64,000 nt of DNA from assembly GCF_958295425.1 (NCBI RefSeq), contig NC_081137.1, forward strand, positions 6,404,238 through 6,468,237. Reading direction: 5' to 3'. Both the position numbers and the translations under genes were made by a program. The DNA is from Solea solea. Taxonomy: Eukaryota; Chordata; Actinopteri; Pleuronectiformes; Soleidae. This document shows positions 23,701 to 40,560 of the stretch, piece by piece. The notes beneath the pieces were generated by a model that was given only the letters and a program-made list of their open reading frames with translations, had not been told where the DNA came from and ran no database searches. Position 1 is the first letter of the stretch, and each line of letters starts with the position of its first letter.

Positions 23701-25204
23701 TCAACCTAAGATTCCATGAGTGCTTGCTTTCTTCTGTCAACATCTAATATGTGTAGATTCATTCCGAGAAACACACACGATCAAACAGGTCTTTGAACCG
23801 AAAACCCACTACATAATTTCCTCTTGATGAAACGTGATACGCAGGACTTTGATCCCCACTTGATTTATGACACTTTAACTGTTGATATTCAAGAGCACCA
23901 AGCATAGATAACAGCACATTTGCCTACCAATGCAACAACTGCCATTTTAAAACAAACTGAATAATGAGAGACTTAAATTACCTTTAACCCCTCATGCCAG
24001 TTTTTCTTTGAGTTCCTTCAGAACACTCTGCAATACAGTGTCTCTGATACAGTCACTGTTTAAATTCAGGTGTTTGAAACAGGTGCAGAAGCTGCTGAGA
24101 TTGTCTTAGTTATATAATCCTTTGGACTGTTGTTCTATTTGGTTTAATGGCTATTATTGAATCACACTGAGAGTGCTTCTGTGTTAAAATCACTCACTCC
24201 GTTCTCTTAGCTCGGTGCACTCATTGGCAGGAAAGAAGAGTTCTATTTGGGGACAATTCAGGTGCATGACTGGCTAATGGCGAAATACTCACTCATCTCT
24301 AAAGTGTAAATAAACAATATTTATATTTATTTCTTGAGGGAGTCTTTTGAGTTGTGCAGCAGCAACTGTCAACAGACAAGAACGATGCACCAGACAAAGG
24401 TACAGACAAGGGCAGCTTGCTGTTCCAGTCCTCTCTTAATGTCTACAGTTAATCCTGTTAGCCATCGTCCAGTCCCTTGACATTGCACTGTCAGCCGTAA
24501 AGAGGACCAGTGGTCTCTCTTTCGATCTCATGCACACACACAAACTAGGATGTCTGGCCTTCCTGCTAAGCAGCTTAGTGTTATTGTGGCCCCAGGTGCC
24601 AGCAGTGTACAAGCTTAGGAAGTAATTCTTTATTAGTATTTCAATCGCTGAGTGGTGAGTTTTGATTTTTCATCATGTGCTACTGATCTCTTGTTTTGGG
24701 ATAGTTGGCTAATTTCAGACAAAATTAATAAAAAAGTGAAACTCATATTGTTTATAACTGTGAAACTTTTCTTTTAGAAAATGGTGCAAAAATATATAAA
24801 ATATAAAATGATCTATTACTAAGGTCATGCACTACAGATCCTCAGAACTCAGCTTTAAATTATAACAATTTTTGAGGAAGCATTGAAGGGCCTGAAAATG
24901 CAGACATTAGTGCATGAATGACCAGAAATGACAACTGTTCCCAAAAGTGGCTTTTTCCCTACTTCCCTGCACTCTTTGATTAAATGCAATTGTACTTAGT
25001 TTTTGCTTTGCCATTTACTCCAACATAACATGGAGCAATAAGTATGCATGTTGAAATAGCAGGTTGGAACCTAAATGGTGTAACGACCTATAATTCATGT
25101 ACCTTTTATATGTACTTTTACTTAATTTATCCGTGAGACTTGGAAAGTCATGGCCGTTTTCTTTTCTTTTTTAACTCAATCTCTGTGTGTTTTCTCTTCT
25201 TCAG
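20798..25204 (+). other. pafah1b1 first intron, 4.4 kb
   Basis: No gene or clear mobile element seen. Just after exon 1 (20931-20955) is a short tandem array of CTAAG units. The first ~800 bases stay CpG-richer than the rest. An open frame at 21785-22120 has no recognisable features. Confidence 0.45.
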
Positions 25205-25461
25205 GTGATGGGCTCGTCTGATCAGTGAGTGAGATCTGGGCCATTGTGACTACTTGTGGAGCCTTGTCGCGACATCTGATTGACAGCAGAACCTCCAGTT
25301 TACCTCCTTCTGTGTGGCACTGTTATCGCCACCTCCGGAGTCCCTGAAGGAAGAACATCACTGAGGGATCCGAAGCCTCCCCACCACACACTTCCTTGCC
25401 AGACTCCCCCAGTACATCGCCTCACCCTCACCTCCCCAAGAGGGAGAGAACAGCAGCCACC

Positions 25462-31762
<6,301 letters not shown>

Positions 31763-32990
31763 GACCACCTCCATCTTCTACGCTTCCTTCTCCTCGAGCT
31801 TACCTTAACCCTCCTCCCCTCTGTCCTGACACCCAGCCTCTCACCTCTCGCACTACAGTACGAACCGTAGTTGACCATGGCGCTTTATCTTCTCCCCACG
31901 CCCCACCCCACCCCTCCTCGTTCCTTAGCTCCTCCCCTACATCAGTTCCAGTCCTATTAAGATGACTATTGTCCTTTTATGTAAATTATTCTGGATGTAG
32001 GGTACGCTTAATAAATGTCACGCAATCTCTGACACATAAACACACTCAGAAGATAAGAAGTATTCCTTGCATGGTGAAACAAAAAAAATTGTATACTGTT
32101 AAATTTGCCGAATTTGCATACCGTTGTCATGACTTCCTGTCGGGTATAAGGGTAAATATCCTTGTGTGCTGGCTCAGGAGTCTTTCGGGTTAACTGACAG
32201 TGCACGAAAACCAATGGCGCCCCACATTGAAGGGGTTTAGGTTTATTTTTCCTTTTGAGTTTAGTATTGTTTTACTCCATGCCTCCATTGTTGTGGTCTG
32301 TCACTGCACAGATGCTGATAGAGAAGATGTGTAATAAGTGAACGAATGAGTGGAAGCTGTCCAGGAGGAGAAGATGACATGTTGAAGGAAAAAATGAAGC
32401 GCGCAGCTTCATAGTTGAATCACATGAGGTTCTGTGGGTGAGTGTATGTGTACATGTGTGTATACATGGTGTGTGTGTGCGTGCGCGTATTTGTATATTA
32501 CGACAGGAGAATCTCTCCACTGTCTGCTTTGATTGTCAGAGGAAAGACAGAGAGGAGGTAAAGCTTCTCACCCACTGTGTTCATTCATTCATTCATTCTA
32601 CTTCATCTCTTTTAACAAACTTGCTTTCTAGACACTCACAGGACCTTAACAATCCCTAAGCTGCTGAGAGCACAGACACACACACACACACACACACCCC
32701 CCATTCGCAAACGTGTGTTTTACAAAGGAAAATGTCTGCTCACCTTTTATGAGATTTGTGTGTGAGTGTGTACTTCGCCGAGAAGAATCACCCGGTGCCC
32801 TCTTGTTCGCTATCTCTGCCTTGTTAACCCACTGAGGGCGTCCTCATGGGATTTTCATTCAGCTTTCTGTGGTGTCACTGCTCTCTTTACACACACACAA
32901 ACACATACACTCACAAACGCACACACACGCACAGTAAAAGTTGTGTATCAATATATCTGGATGTCATTGTTTGCAACATAATGAAATAAA
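31763..32990 (+). other. pafah1b1 3' UTR with polyadenylation signal
   Basis: AATAAA at 32985-32990 gives a 3' UTR of about 1.2 kb; an earlier AATAAA near 32010 could give a short form. The UTR contains a CA run near 32677-32697 and GT-rich stretches near 32440-32490. Confidence 0.5.
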
Positions 32991-33009
32991 ATTCTGTAAA
33001 TATAAGTTA

Positions 33010-34790
33010 ATCTGTCTGTGTGATTTCTTTGAGGGATGATGATGATGAGATGAGAAGAAGGATGACGCCTGGGAGTTTCATATGAGGTCAGACACTGCAG
33101 AACAGTCCATACTACATGAACCACCTTTATTTGACACATAAAAAGCCTATTTCTCATTCTGATGCTCAGTTTGAACGTCAGCAGTCGTCTTTACCGCGTT
33201 TACATGTCTAAGCACATGGAGTTGCATTCATGTGATTAGATGAGAAGATGCGTTCATACTTAGTTTCCTTGGGTGTGAATGGGTATGAAAACTGGGGATT
33301 GTATATTCATTGTTGTAAGGGCTGCAAATTCACTTGGTATTTATGTTTTGTTCTAACCTTTGTTAAATCCAAACAAGACTAAGACAAACTGCTTTTGGTT
33401 TCACTCTCAATTCTCAAAATATTTAATCAGTATTTCTGTGTAAAACGAGTATTGTGGGGGGGTTTTATGACAGTTAAAATTCTGGCGTCTGGAAAGTCCA
33501 GTGTTTTTAATTTGAAAGGTTTCAGTTTGTTTCCTTGAGGGGCGAAACATGGATTACATGTTATGTACATTGTTAAATATCATCCAAAGCAATAATTGTT
33601 TTTCACTATTCTCCCCTTTTCTTAGTGCACCTTCTTGTGGTCAAATTGAATTATTAAAAACAGAAGTACAAGTCTTAAAATATTAATGGAGAATTACAGA
33701 CAAAATGCTGTGTATCAGAGATGTTATTCTTATCGTTTACCCACATATGCTGAAACACATGGATACTTGAGAATGTAAACACAGCTCAGTCTGGCCAATA
33801 TTAATTTTATTTTTTTGTCTTTTATTATTATTGGAAGCCATTGAAGTGTTGGGTATTCATTCAGAATTTTTGGTCTTGGTCTACTAACTGAAAAGCTTAA
33901 GGGGAAATGATTTATGTGTAACTATCTGCTTCAGGTGCTGCATATTTCCCTTTTACTGTACCATCATAGGTAACTTCCATCTTAACATAGCACAGACACT
34001 GACACTGTCATTATGTCATTGCTGTTACTGATGAAAGAGAAACAGAAACACAAAGAAGGGTTGTTAGATTTGAAAGGTGTGGCACTAACCCTTCAAACAT
34101 TTCACGTGTGATTTAGAGGAAATGATAACAAAGGTCATGACATGTTTTTTCACTGGTACAACTAGGTTACTCGCACTGCAGAGGCAAAACCATCAGGAGG
34201 CAGCAGAGTCACTTCTGTCCTCCTTCATCAATTATGTACACTACCTCGGCTCACAGTCACACCTGCTCACCCACACACAGCACAGCAATCATTCTTCCTC
34301 TGTGCTCTGCAGTATCCTGGCAACAGTTGCCAGAACAGCAAGTGTGCAAGCGCCACACCTTTTCTCTGTCCTGCAGGTTGAACTGTGAGGGTGGGGAAAC
34401 AGGGAGTGGTGCAGTAAAGCACAGTCAGAGAGGGAAAGTGGTGTAAAAAGGGAACAGTGTGGTGAGCTAGATGCATCTACCGAGTGCAAAAAGGAGACAG
34501 AGTAGGCTTCATGGAAGTTAATGAAAGGATAATAAACCTGTCTCAGTCTGAAAGTCCCATTTCTCAGCAGAGGAAGTGGAGTAGAAACATTGACCTAGAT
34601 TTACAGGCTTGCATGTTTCATACACACTTTTCCTCTCTTACAGACATAAGACAGGAAAACATGTTAGAAGAAGCATGGTAATTCATATAAAAACTATATA
34701 TATACAAAAACACTACTAATAAAAAGATCACATCAAGCAATTAGGAATAAAATCAAAATGAGTGCTCATCAAACCAGGTATTAAAATTTG
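33010..34790. other. intergenic spacer, no gene seen
   Basis: AT-rich sequence between the convergent pafah1b1 and rexo2 genes. Short open frames near 34.1-34.7 kb lack recognisable domains or splice structure. Confidence 0.5.
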
Positions 34791-34794
34791 TTTT

Positions 34795-34965
34795 TACAGG
34801 GCCAACATACAGTATACTGTAGATACAAACAACCATCCACTCAGACCTGCTGTCATTTTAGAGTGTCCAATTAACCTCTGCATGTTTTTGACCTGTGTGA
34901 GGAAACCAGAGACCCCGGAGAAAACATGCAAACTCCACGCACAAAGGCCCTTGTTCCGAGGTCTT
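34795..34965 (+). repeat. dispersed teleost repeat (GCATGTTTTTGGACTGTGGG type), diverged copy
   Basis: Keeps TAGAGTGTCCAATTAACC, GCATGTTTTTGACC and AACATGCAAACTCCACGC in the same order as the longer copy at 8.6-8.9 kb. Confidence 0.7.
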
Positions 34966-35088
34966 TTTTTTTTTTTTTTTTAAATGTATGGACTGTCGGA
35001 GGTTTCAAGGTCAATGTATGCCACAGAGTTGTCAGGTGCAGCAGTCAGGCTTTCTCTATATAAAGACACATTGTAGTAATTTCAGGTG

Positions 35089-35102
35089 CATATATATAGA
35101 TA

Positions 35103-35157
<55 letters not shown>

Positions 35158-35188
35158 ACATATCTATATATATACATATATATCTATA

Positions 35189-35235
<47 letters not shown>

Positions 35236-35253
35236 ACACATATATATATATAT
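35089..35253. repeat. (TA)n low-complexity tract
   Basis: About 165 bases of almost pure TA with occasional C/G. Overlapping Tyr/Ile-rich frames here are artefacts. Confidence 0.95.
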
Positions 35254-35402
35254 CCTGTCATGGGTTTCTGTGTCATCCCAGTGTCATCCCAGTACAGCTT
35301 GAGAACAACCCACTATAGTTTACGTGACTAGTGTTTTAATCCCTGCAAAACCTATGGAGGACTATCAGGAGAGGTTTGTTATTAATGCATGTCACATGAC
35401 AG

Positions 35403-35418
35403 TGGCGCCCTCTAGTGG
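35403..35418 (-). promoter_or_regulatory. CTCF-like motif, perfect consensus match
   Basis: On the minus strand CCACTAGAGGGCGCCA fits CCASYAGRKGGCRSYR at all 16 positions. It lies in the spacer between pafah1b1 and rexo2. Binding is inferred. Confidence 0.5.
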
Positions 35419-35501
35419 CAGAATTTGTGGACTGTAGAGGGATCCATGTTTTTGTAAGCAGTGGATCACAAATGAGGGAAAGTGATACAATTTCTTATAT
35501 A

Positions 35502-35942
35502 CAGTTGAAACCAGAAGTTTAGATATACTATATAAAAAGACACATGCTTTTTTTCTTACTGTCTGACATGAAATCAAACAATTACTTTTCCTGGTTTAGG
35601 TCCGTTAGGATTACCAAAATTATTTCTATTTGCTAAATGCCAGAATAATGAGAGAAGGATTTTTTTAGACAATTTTTTTATTACTTTCTTCAAAGTCAGA
35701 AGTTTACATTACACTAAGATTATTATGCCTTTAAACAATTTGGGAAAGCCCAAATGAAGATGTCATGTCTTTGGAAGCTTCTGATATATTTTTTTTTTTT
35801 TTAGTTAATTAGAGACCCACCTGTGGATGTATTTTAAGGCACACCTGAAACACACTGCTTCTTTGTGTAACATCATGGGAAAAACGAAAGAAATCAGCCA
35901 AGATATCAGGAAGAGAATTGTGGACTTGCACAAGTCTGGTAA
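35502..35942 (+). mobile_element. Tc1-like element of the Sleeping Beauty/salmonid type, 5' fragment only
   Basis: Starts after TA with CAGTTGAAACCAGAAGTTTA, the outer direct repeat of the IR/DR-type inverted terminal repeat. An inner copy of the same core (GTCAGAAGTTTACATTACAC) is at about 35694-35713. The transposase start at 35875 reads MGKTKEISQDIRKRIVDLHK, then similarity ends abruptly. The rest of the gene and the right end are absent. Confidence 0.85.
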
Positions 35943-36800
35943 ATATTTTTTTCCATGTCTAAAATGGCTGCTGTGAAATAAGGCCACGAGTTTAACTCAT
36001 AGTAAACTCACTTATAATAACATTAATTCCATTCAAAATGCCACAGATCTCTGAATTAAAAAGATATTGAATCAAAAATATTGCGTCAGTGCAGCAAACA
36101 ACAAAGCCAACAGTGTCCTAAACTTTGCACAGAACTGTAGGTCTGTAATTTTCTTTTTTTCTGAAGGCTTGACAGTACATGGAACAGTAATTTAATTTCC
36201 ACTTGGTAATTTGAAATAGTTCATAGATTTCTCTTTCATCAAACATTTAATAGTCAAAAATGATCTCAATGGTATGGAGGCTCAGAATGGACATTGAGGG
36301 GAAAAAAATCTTACAGCAACAATCTACTCACTGTTATTTGAGTGAGATGCTACTTTGCAAACACATTTTTAGTGTCTGTGTAACAGATTTTACTCAGATA
36401 ACAGATAACTTATTTATGAAGATGTTCCAAATTCATACTTGATTGAATGTTCCAAGTCTTCTTTTTTTAACTCACATGTGTACATCAATATAAATAATTA
36501 TAATTAGTTAACTTATTTAAAAACTAATAACATATTTATCACTGTAATTCAGCTTTTATTTTTATGCATGTGTTTAATACATGTTTACAGGTGGTGATGC
36601 AAATGTAGACTGAACATCCAATAGTCCAGTATGTAATGTCACTGCGTTACACCATGGGAAACTACTGTCCATTAACACCACGGCCAGAATATACTGTGTA
36701 TTTGACACACACTTAATACAGCATGTGCTAAATCACTTGTCTTGCCTGAAAGTACTGCACATGCGTTTTTGTAAATAAAGACGTCAAACAGACAAAAACT
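35943..36800. other. intergenic spacer, no gene seen
   Basis: AT-rich sequence between the truncated Tc1 element and the 3' end of rexo2. Nothing recognisable. Confidence 0.5.
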
Positions 36801-36820
36801 TTTCCTCAGGAACCGCTGAG

Positions 36821-36826
36821 TTTATT
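36821..36826 (-). terminator. polyadenylation signal of rexo2
   Basis: AATAAA on the minus strand about 300 bases after the rexo2 stop codon. Confidence 0.6.
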
Positions 36827-37125
36827 TGGCTTCATTTTAAAACAAGGGAAAATCAAAATCAGACCCAGACTAAAGATGTCTCGATCATAAAAAAAATAAA
36901 CAATTATTCAAACAAGCAAAGGTCAAATGTTTACCCTTTAAACCTTTTTTTTTTTTCTCTCTTTTTAAATAAACTTTCTCCCTTTGATGAAACCTCCACT
37001 TTTAAGTTTAAACCACTCTGGAACAAAGGATCAATGGGCAGATAAAGATGAATACAAACTAAAATCAATTAGTTTTTACTATTTTTCACACAACTCTACA
37101 GACTGCATAGCACCAACGATGCCCG

Positions 37126-38406
37126 CTAACTTCTGTCATGTCCGTTTTCTAAGACCTTGCACTTCCTCTCCGTCGAAGCTTTGAAGACGTTGGTCCTATA
37201 GAATTGCAGTTCTTTGATACTCTCTCGTATGTCGCCCAAGGCCCTGGAGAAGAATAAAAGGTAGGTTTAAATAAAGGTTATTCTAATGTATTTTGAAGAG
37301 AAAACAAAATGTCAGGTTTCTTGTGTTTGTGTTTAGCTTTACATATGTAAAAAGTATTAATGTTATTCTGCTTCTGCTTGTTCTCAGTGGACACAAATGA
37401 TGAAACATTATGCGTCCCTCGTCTGAAGACGGGCTCTGTCAAACAAAACAATCAGACCCGACTGAGGGAGCTTGTGAGTGTGTACAGCGCCAAGTAAGAG
37501 ACATTTCTTTATTTCTAAAAAATGACACACTAAGTTACTGAGAAAACAGAATCATGACATGTTCTTTAAGTGAACTGTAGTGTGTATGTACTATTTTCAA
37601 AAGACTGTAATGCTTTGTAAATAAGGAAATAATCTAAAAAAAAATCTTGAAGAAACTAAATTTAATCTATATCATTTTATCCTGTTGCAAAGGACGCTGC
37701 AAGCGGAGCGGTTTTGTGTACATCTTTTAATTTTCTTTTAGTTTACCTGTGGCTGGCTTTCTTATGAGGTGCCATCTTGTATTCCTCTGGAAACCACCGT
37801 CTGAAAGTAAACAGAACCAAAACAAATTCACATGAATTTCAATTTGCACCTTGTATAACATATCCTTTAATTGAAGCTAAAGTCACTTTATTTTATCTCT
37901 TTATAATTGTTAACCCAGACCCTGCAACCACCATGATAATTAAGTTTCCTTAAATCATTGATCTTGATAGCCACCAGGAAATGAAGTTGTCTGGAAAGAA
38001 AACCTGTATGAAAACCAAATTAGACTCAAGTTTTAAATAAGCAGGGAAAGTACCCATTTGACATGCTAAATAAAGTAGGTTAATGTGTTTTTAGCGCGTT
38101 AACGGAGCGTTTACACAGCATGCAGCAACCTACAGAGCACATGTGGAAAGTATTCAAATTCTTTTTCAGATATACTGATACAATCTGTGCTGAAGAGCAA
38201 ACATTTTCACAACAGCACACTAACAGACACACAACGACTTGCCTGCAAAGCTCCTTGATTGTGCTGACGTCAATGATCCGGTAATGAAGGTGGTACATAA
38301 ACTGTGGCATGTGTTTGTCCAGGAACCTTTTGTCTGCATGCACAGAGTTACCTGCAGGGAGAGAACGAGTAATACATGACTGTAGGTTCAACAATATCAC
38401 AGTGTT

Positions 38407-38439
<33 letters not shown>

Positions 38440-40198
38440 CACCTGCGAGCGGACACTGTCCTGGTGGGGTGTGTTGTCTGACGAAGGACAGGAACTCGTA
38501 CTCTGCCTGTTCCAGGGTGATTTTACTGTCCTGTACAGCTTTGGTCAGTCCTGACTGAGACACAGTTACACTGGTTATTTACAGTGGATGAGTCACACAT
38601 TTGTGTGGACAAAACAGGTGAGCTGACAGAATATAACAATAACTTGATGAGTCAAAGCAGGTAGTCTGTACAAGAAATTGCAACAGCAAAAAAGAGATGA
38701 TGTGAATGAGGTATAGTGGGCCCACTTTAAACAACCTATAGCGCATGATCCGGTCTCAAATGTGTGGCACAAGTGCATTAGGGTGTGCCCAATTGTGTGT
38801 TGTTATTCAGTGTCTGAATGACTTGACTTCAGACCAGGTTTTTCTTGGTCAGTGGTGCAGTGGCTTCCTGCTGCCTCATGATAGCAATGCACCAACCATG
38901 CCCCCGACCACACCTCATTTTAAGGCCAACACATCTATGGGCACACAGATTAATGCAACAGCATTGTAGGCACTGGGCGTGAAAACGACAACTGCACAAT
39001 GAGCCTTGTGCAGTTTAAGATGGATTGTTGTCAAAGAACTCTGATCCTGCTCGTCCAACAGATTTAGCAGTGTTTCAAAAAATGATCCTATCTTTATACT
39101 ATATCTTATCTTAACAGAACAGATGCGATGCATTTCAATACAAAAACAGTGTTGTGGTTACACTCTCTGACATCAACTAGGGTGTGGCCACAAGTGTAAA
39201 ATGTTTACTTTTTTTTCTCAGCTGCTGACCCCATACTTTACCTCTCCATGATGCTCTTTACACCACTCTGACATCCCGTCCAGCAACTCGTCTGGCTGCT
39301 TTATTATCAAGTTTGGCCCCTGTCGACCCAGAGCAGATGGGTTTAATTTACAGATAAAAAAAAAAAAGAGTGAGGTCATTCCATTGTTAGTAATTGAGAT
39401 TTATGTTACCTCGGCCAAAATGTTCAGGTCAGAGTCTGTGATGATGCAGGCCATTTCAATGATCTGGTCCTTCTCAATGTCAAGACCAGTCATCTAAAAA
39501 AGAAAAATAAAGGGATCGTCATCCAGTAACAAAGAGAAAGGACATTTAGAAACAAAACAATTAAACAGATTTACAGGATATGCGTTATAGATAAAATGTA
39601 GCTTTCTTAAAGTACATTAGATCAGATCTAGTCCAAGATGTCTTGCAGGTTGCAGATATTTTAAACTGGAATTATGCATGGTCATCATTTAGTTGCATGT
39701 AAAATAACTGAATTAATAATATTTGTGATATATATCCCTACACGTTAATAATGTAAAACAAAATAGCTTTTTGTAAATATTTATATGCACGCAGTTTAAG
39801 TACACCGTTCAATGAATAACGGAGCATCATCTCTTTAGCCTCTGTGTAGCTCATACATTAGCATTAGCTTTAGCTTGGCGTGTCTAAAAGCCGAGTTTCG
39901 GGGTCTCAGTTCGGTCACTTGCCTCCAGGTCCACCCACACCATTCTCTTGGACATCGCCGCGGACGACATGATGCTTCTTCTCCCAGACACACGAACGTC
40001 AAACCCGAATGCGAATCTGGACGTTAAGCCGGTGCCGGTTCGAGTGTTCAAAGACTTTATTACGGAGCTGAACGGCGCAACACTGCGGTGTGAATAACAG
40101 ACTGCTACGGCAGACTGGACGAGAACCGGACGACTGTTACTGCGGAAAAACTTCAGAAGTGAGAGGGAGCATGCAGAGGTCCGCAAACACACCGGCAT
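37126..40198 (-). CDS. rexo2: REXO2 oligoribonuclease (small fragment nuclease), 7 coding exons, 276 aa
   Basis: Minus-strand exons: 40198-39923, 39493-39410, 39319-39242, 38554-38443, 38351-38243, 37800-37747, 37243-37126 (stop TAG 37128-37126). REXO2 is a 3'-5' exoribonuclease of the DEDDh family that removes 2-5 nt RNAs, chiefly dinucleotides, in mitochondria and also the cytosol. Catalytic residues visible: D90 and E92 (VDLE), D190 (GNSVHAD), H237 and D242 (HRALGD). The family usually has HRALDD; here the residue before the catalytic Asp is Gly (G241), while the catalytic Asp is kept. The first ~75 residues lack acidic residues almost entirely and are Arg/Ser-rich, fitting a mitochondrial presequence. 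An internal Met (MSSAAM, residue 77) would give a cytosolic form. The frame extends upstream only via a GTG, so ATG 40198 is chosen. The introns after exons 1 and 5 have GC donors. Confidence 0.95.
38411..38437. repeat. (CTG)9 / (CAG)9 trinucleotide repeat beside a rexo2 splice donor
   Basis: Nine uninterrupted CTG units on the + strand. On the transcript strand they are CAG and begin 5 bases after the exon 4 boundary, directly after the GTGAG of the 5' splice site. Confidence 0.95.
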
Positions 40199-40317
40199 CC
40201 TGTGCCCTGTTCTGATCTGCACTGTCGTAAAAAGGGAAACTACTTCATCACCTCAATATCGTCATTATCCACACGAGGGCGCGCTCCTACAGAGAGTAAG
40301 TTCGTACAAACACATTG

Positions 40318-40560
40318 ACCTCCATTCATTTGTAAAGCCACAACACAATACTTCCCCTTACCTTAACCAAATAATACAAAACTCTAACCTTAACCTTAGC
40401 CATAACCACAATTTAAGTATTTGTCTTAAACTTAACCAGCTCCTCAGAAATTAGGGTTAGATAGGACCAGGTTTTGGTCTCCTTGAGGACTACTGGTCCT
40501 GACAAGGCCAATGTTTATGCCAAAAATGTCCAAAAAAGGTAGAATTCAATCCTGGGATTT
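40318..40560. repeat. dispersed repeat, GGACCAGGTTTTGGTCTCC type, copy 2
   Basis: CTAACCTTAACCTTAGCCAT followed by GGACCAGGTTTTGGTCTCC and GAGGACTACTGGTCCTGACA. The same order of blocks is at 44.15-44.27 kb. Confidence 0.65.

Noticed and set aside
35086..35331. Tyr/Ile-rich open frames of 70-104 residues
   Set aside because: They are read-through of the (TA)n tract in three frames, with no coding signal.
40199..40222. Upstream GTG start adding eight residues to REXO2
   Set aside because: Non-ATG start; the ATG at 40198 gives a good mitochondrial presequence.
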